64,000 nt of DNA, taken from contig CP114481.1 of assembly GCA_027186245.1 (NCBI GenBank), positions 2,898,501 through 2,962,500 on the forward strand, given 5' to 3'. The DNA comes from Coriaria nepalensis (Eukaryota; Streptophyta; Magnoliopsida; Cucurbitales; Coriariaceae). The translations under genes and the position numbers were made by a program. Positions 59,030 to 64,000 of the stretch are shown here, in pieces; position 1 is the first letter of the stretch; every line of letters begins with the position of its first letter. The notes under the pieces are model-generated. The model made no database searches. It was not told where the DNA came from and saw nothing but the letters and a program-made list of their open reading frames with translations.

Positions 59030-61943
59030 ATGGTCGATATTCTCCCTGCAAGTTCACAGTTTTCTGCCATAATTCAGAGCTTCAAAGCTCATTCTTCAAT
59101 GCCCGATTCTTATTTTTCTTGCATTTCAACCTTCTTTCATTGTTTCCTTCTCTCTCTGCTGCTATCATCATATGTTTCCTCCGCCTTTACATTCACCGGT
59201 ACTATTAAACTTATTCATCTCTTTTTTTTCTCTCCTTTTATTTATTGGCCTTAAATTTTAAGCAAAAGATAACACCCGTTATTAATTTTGGAATTTTAAG
59301 GGACCCATTTCACGTAGACAAATTACTCTTGTAACTGAACATTTTAAAAAAATTTATATATTTTTTATATTGGTACTTCTGTGTGGGTATTATGATGATG
59401 GTGATGATGATGGTGAAATTGGATTAATTTGGTTTTGAAGGTGAAGGTGTAGATGATAAAGGGCCTGATTTGTCCCCAGAAATTCTGAGGGATGAAGCAG
59501 TAGCGAGACTTAATGAGCTTGGTCAGGTATTACCACTAACCCAATTTCTCTTTTAGAAATTCTTGGGTAGATTTTTATCTACTGTAAACTATGAATCACA
59601 ACCGTTTCGGCGTATACGTTAATCTCATATTTAAGATCACCCATCACATATGTGATTCCGTTCCGCAAACGTTAGTCTCAAATTTAAGATCATCCATCAT
59701 ATTGAAACTTGTACGTGATTTAGAATAATTGTGATTGATCGGTCTACCGCAGCTGTCCAAGAATTCTTTCTTTCTTTTTCCCTCAAGTTTTTTCAGAATT
59801 ATTCATCAATATTTTTTTGGGTGTGTTTAATTGCCGAGCTAGTCAAATCTGTGGGTCCACAAATGATTCAAAGTTTCAATCTCTTACTACTTTAGACTTG
59901 GGAAGTACTGTTTATAATAATCTGTAATTGGGATAGCTTTAGTTTTTAGCAGAAATCTGGCCCTGCTGCAATACTCAGTTTGTAAATCATAATGACAAAC
60001 AGATTTTAATTTTGTTTTTTCATTGGGACAATGATTTGACTACAGATTGTGGTGGATTTGATTCAGATAAACAGGTACTGTAAGGAAAACGGTTCACTGA
60101 GATTATTTATGTATAAAGAAAAGGGGAGGTTGACTTTTTATTGTTGAAAACTTTGTAGTTGTAAAATTACTTTTGTGGATTTTGAGGTTTTGGCTTTATA
60201 AATATAGGTAAGTGATGGAGATGGCCATCTTGAGAGAACATTCCTGAGCCCGGCTTCTGTGAGGGCCGGAAAACTTCTTCGTGAATGGATGGAAGATTCC
60301 GGTTTGAGAACGTTAGCTTTCTACCATTTTCTAATTCTAAAAAGTATTTTCAGAAACTCTATACTCATTTTCCTGTTCATGTTTGTTTTCATTTCCAGGT
60401 GGGTTGACAACATGGGAAATATCCATGGTCGAATTGAGGGGATGAATGCTAGTGCTGAGGCCCTGTTGATTGGTTCTCATCTGGTCATTCATTTTTTACT
60501 TTTCCCCATTTAACCTGAGTAGAAAAAAAGCTATACATTGAACATGAAAATGTAGAAGATTATTTATTCATTATTATTTATTAATTTTTTTTAAAAAAAA
60601 ATATAGGATACTGTTATTGATGCTGGGATATATGATGGATCACTAGGCATCATTTCAGCCTTAGCTGCTTTAAAAGTTTTAAAGGTGAAGAAAATGTTGG
60701 AAAGGTTAAAGCGACCAATTGAGGTTAGTGAATCTTGCTCATTTCTGTTCCTTAATCTTATTTCAATTTTTTTTTGGGAGGGGGTTGGAGGAGGAGAGTC
60801 TGCTGTCTAATGCTGTACAGTGTATAATATGTTTTTTTGCCTTACATTTACAGTGCTCGTGTTAAGCTGTTATAATCACAAATATCTAACTCGAAAAAAT
60901 TGTAGGGAGTTTTACGGGTATCATCAGGATATGTTTCTAGTGATAGTTGCTTATGTAGGAAACAATTTAGGATTGCAGTAGATTCTAGACTGTTTAGATC
61001 ATAACGGTCTTTCTTTCATAGAACCTTAAAAATATGCTTTCAAAGCCAATCTTTGAAACTAAGAACATCTCTCTCAAGTTGTCCTCTCAACAGAATCATG
61101 GTCAGAAGTAAACTCATGTTTTCTCGCCCCCACTACATTTTAAGCTCTTGTTTTTTTACTTTTGTATATTTTGTTGATTTATCATCATAATTTTTTTTAA
61201 CTCAAATTGATGTAAATCCCGTAGTCTTTGCTGTAATTCAAGATTATACTTTTTTTTTTTTTTTTCCTTGTCATGTTGATTCTATCTTACTCCCTTTTGC
61301 ATCAGAAGAGGCTAGTTTTCTATATGTTCTTTGCTTGAAACTGGGATCACTATTTACTGGCTCAAAGAGATAATGTGAAAGCATCCTTGGCAAATGGTAA
61401 CTAGACCATATCTATTCATTGTATGGTGATTGATTTCTACTGTTGAATTGTGCAGGTGATTGCCTTTAGTGATGAGGAAGGAGTGAGATTTCAAGCTACC
61501 TTCTTGGGCAGTGCAGCCATAGCTGGTATTTTACCAGTCTCTGCGTTGCAGATACCTGATAAAAGGTTCCATTATATAATTCCCAGTTTCAATACATTCG
61601 TAATCCTAAATAATCATCCATATTTATGTGTGTAAATCCTTGATCAGTGGAATGACTGTGCAAAATGTTCTTAAGGAGAATGGGATTGAAGTTGCAGAAG
61701 AAACCTTATTGGCTCTCAAGTATGACCCTAAGTCTATCTGGGGTTATGTTGAGGTAACATAATTTTATGCTTTTCCTATGCGAGTAATGTATAGGATTGT
61801 CTTCTCAAATCTAGAAATATCAATTTGTTATGATTACTTGTGATTTTATCCTGCAGGTCCACATAGAACAAGGGCCCGTGCTAGAATGGGTTGGCTTTCC
61901 CCTTGGAGTTGTCAAAGGCATAGCTGGACAGACACGGCTAAAG
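59030..61943 (+). CDS. AAH: Allantoate amidohydrolase (allantoate deiminase), first eight coding exons
   Basis: Eight exons join in frame for 288 codons: 59030-59198, 59441-59526, 60208-60311, 60399-60483, 60607-60723, 61456-61565, 61648-61753 and 61857-61943, all GT..AG. AAH hydrolyses allantoate to ureidoglycine, ammonia and CO2 in the ER, a Mn-dependent step of purine-ureide nitrogen recovery. It is a peptidase-M20-type enzyme. Visible metal ligands are His147 in GSHLDT, Asp158 in YDGSLG, the Glu194-Glu195 pair in SDEEG and His261 in HIEQGP; the last ligand lies in the missing C-terminal part. A hydrophobic stretch at residues 33-52 suits an ER signal. The start at 59030 has the better context; the ATG at 59099 would give a shorter, more classical signal peptide. 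The remaining ~200 residues are not in the window: after the donor at 61944 comes intron DNA holding a Copia element. Confidence 0.92.
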
Positions 61944-62799
61944 GTACTTGAGTCATCTACCACATTCATTTCTAGATTTTGTTCAACTGCTTCTAAATAC
62001 ACGGGAATATAGGGGGCACTTGGTTCTACTCTCTGACGAGGAATGAAATAGATTAAGGAATGGGAATGATGGGAGGAAATATATGGTTTTGACATATATG
62101 GCATGAAAAACATGCAGCAATAATGTATCTAAACTAGGAGATTTATCTGAGCTCTGAAACAATTTCTTTAGTTTTCTAACTTGGAGTACTGGGAAGGAAG
62201 ATAGAAGAATAAAGATTATGCGCATATCTATACGTATATAGATCTATGTTTGTGAAATTTTTATAAAGGGATTCCTGATGTAACCGAACAAGAGCAGAGC
62301 CCCAACTGAATGCATCTCTAACAGACAGTAGTAGATATGGACTTGAGAAAAGCAGCTAGCAGTTGTATGAACTCAAGCCCAAATACAACTTTGATAGTAA
62401 ATATCATAGAATCAAATTTGAAGCACTTCAAGGAAAGAAAGAACACTGGTTAAGCAATGTAAAAACTGATTCAATAACCTACTCCTAAAAGGGTAGTATA
62501 AACTTAAACTCCAGTTCTCTCTTTCCTCATTTTATTTACATTGCTTTTGCTTTATCTCTTCGGCTAAAAGGAGTTTGGGTTTGGTTCCCAATAGTGGGGA
62601 ATTTTTAGTGAATTTTTAGTCATTCTAGAGTGAGAATGATTATGTCATGTTTAGCAATGAAGATTATTTTCCTACACTTATTACCAGTCGTTTGTCCGTA
62701 GATACCAACCAAATCGCGTCGTGTCCTTTATGATAAGACATTACTATTTATGTTAATGAACATGTCACAAATGATGGAGAAAAAGGTATTTTCTATTCA
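61944..62799 (+). other. Start of AAH intron 8
   Basis: After the donor GTACTTG no continuation of the AAH reading frame (expected next block with a GHAG-type motif) was found. The stretch is non-coding. Confidence 0.6.
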
Positions 62800-62994
62800 T
62801 GTTAATGTTCTGTCCAGAAACTACTATATATAGGCTAGATACAAACTTTGGAGTAATCAATAAGAAATCTATTGTAATCCCTAGAATTATGGAGTTAGTT
62901 AGACATGTCTATAATCTTGCTAACATAACCCTATGAAGAAGGAAAAAGATAATCTTTCTATATTCCTATATTCCTATATTCCTATATTCCAACA
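62800..62994 (-). mobile_element. Copia 3' LTR (minus strand), inner border uncertain
   Basis: On the minus strand the LTR starts at 62994 with TGTTGGAATATAG, directly after a polypurine tract (GAGGGGGAG). It contains four tandem copies of an 8-base GGAATATA-type unit and a TATA box (CCTATATATAG) near 62826-62838. The other end is unclear; two similar CATTAACAT(G/A)AATAG words near 62745-62815 are candidates. Confidence 0.7.
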
Positions 62995-64000
62995 CTCCCC
63001 CTCGAGCTGGAGAATAGATGTTCTTCAATCCTAGCTTGCTAATTATTCTTCGAAAAGTGTGACTAGCTAACCCTTTTGTTAACATATTTGCTAGTTGTCC
63101 TTCTATCGATACATATGGTGTGCTAATCAATTTACTGTCAAGTTTCTCCTTTATGAAATGTTTATCAACTTCTACATGCTTGGTGCGATCATGTTATACT
63201 GGATTATGTTCAATGTTGATGGCTGACTTATTATCACAATACAAATTCATTGGCTTCTCTATCGGAACTCTGAGATCCTTTAGTATAATCTCCAACCATA
63301 GTAATTCACAAACTCCTAAGGCCATTGCACGAAACTCAGCTTTTGCGCTTGATCTTGCAACCATTGGCTGCATCTTGCTTCTCCATGTAATTAAATTCCC
63401 ACCAAGAAAAGTACATTAACTCGATGTTGACCTCTTATCTACCATCGATCCTGCATAATCAACATCCGTATACACTTCCAAATTCATTCTCAACCCTTTC
63501 TTAAATAGTAACCCTTGTATGAGACTAAACTTCAAATACCCATTCTTGATCCTGCTTTGTGTGATGGAGAATTTTTTTCAAAAGAGACAAACTGTGAGAG
63601 TGAGTGTTGTGTGCATTACATCTGACTCACTCTTATCAGGTAAGAAAGTAACAGTTACCTGTGTTGCGTCCTCTTCCTTAGTAGTTTCAAGTCCTTACTG
63701 CGGTTCCAACTCTTGGGCTAGCTTTGGATCAATCCGGTATCCCTTCTTTCTTGAGTAGACTTGAAGAAGTTTAGTAACTACAGGATTATATGCTAGCAAT
63801 GGAGGGTCAGGTTGTAGTGATGATTGTGGGATTGGATTTGGACTTACTGATGATGAAGGTTGAGGTGGCAATGGAAGTTGGGTAAAAAATTCTAAAGCAT
63901 CCTTCTCATCTACGGTCAGAATCCCTTGAGGAAAAGGATGAGGAAAATAAGGCTCACTTTCAACAAAGGTGGCATCTATTGTAGTGTAGATCCTGCGAGT
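62995..64000 (-). mobile_element. Copia pol fragment with central deletion (continues past the window)
   Basis: On the minus strand from 64000 the frame reads the integrase-to-reverse-transcriptase linker (SRRIYTTxDATFxESEPYF-type block, then a Pro/Ser-rich segment and a KKGYRIDPK stretch) to about 63560. The next recognisable block, at about 63520-63440, is already the end of reverse transcriptase leading into RNase H: an ADYAGS-like motif, WRS-K-QPMVARSSAKAEFRAM, LYCDNKSAINIEHNPV and HVEVDKHFIKEKL. The whole polymerase core is therefore missing, and frameshifts add to the damage. The element lies antisense in the presumed AAH intron 8. Confidence 0.8.

Noticed and set aside
58933..59208. 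91-codon frame as the AAH first exon
   Set aside because: It is in a different phase from the exon that joins exon 2 in frame, and it does not start with ATG.
1..64000. tRNA, rRNA or snRNA genes
   Set aside because: No convincing tRNA arms or conserved RNA gene sequences were noticed by eye; a tRNAscan or Rfam search would be needed to exclude them.

Overview
This is a 64 kb piece of an AT-rich plant nuclear genome, most likely from a dicot. The evidence is the spliced genes with GT..AG introns, plant-specific families (a P-class PPR protein, a RAN1/HMA7-type copper ATPase, a VQ-motif protein, a plant mobile domain) and a heavy load of plant retrotransposon and DNA-transposon remnants. The species cannot be named from what is visible. 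There are four believable host genes; almost everything else is mobile-element debris or unassigned AT-rich DNA.

Layout. 0.8-2.2 kb: an intronless PPR gene (minus). 3.3-20.4 kb: a graveyard of elements, with Copia LTR and pol fragments in both orientations, a Gypsy integrase tail, a decayed plant-mobile-domain gene, a solo LTR with a perfect 5-bp target duplication that landed inside a short inverted-repeat element, and an antisense Gypsy reverse-transcriptase scrap between two LTR-like segments. 21.97-28.86 kb: a complete nine-exon gene for a 1008-residue copper-transporting P1B-ATPase of the RAN1/HMA7 type (plus), with a G-box and a G-quadruplex motif upstream. 30.5-36.55 kb: a decayed Mutator-like element with a Ulp1-protease gene (plus) facing a MURA-type transposase gene (minus). 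37.3-43.2 kb: a candidate Copia LTR, a 5'-truncated VQ-motif gene, a GC-rich repeat and a Copia gag scrap. 45.1-48.1 kb: a three-coding-exon gene for the TFIIS-like RNA polymerase III subunit RPC10/NRPC11 (minus), with a probable intron in its 5' leader. 48.25-51.04 kb: a probable internally rearranged relative of the 31-36 kb element, filled with ~83-bp and 36-bp tandem repeats. 51-54.9 kb: a LINE 3' fragment and a Gypsy LTR/gag/protease remnant. 55.5-58.8 kb: a nearly full-length but broken hAT element. 59.03-61.94 kb: the first eight coding exons of allantoate amidohydrolase (AAH, plus). 62.8-64 kb: a defective antisense Copia element whose pol lacks its central part, lying where the next AAH intron should be. 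The rest of AAH is presumably beyond the window.

The host genes are functionally independent: organelle RNA metabolism (PPR), endomembrane copper delivery (RAN1), Pol III transcription (RPC10) and purine-ureide nitrogen recovery (AAH). No new multi-gene system was found. The most interesting material is transposon architecture: a shared terminal motif and a shared 36-bp-type repeat link the two Mutator-like regions 18 kb apart.
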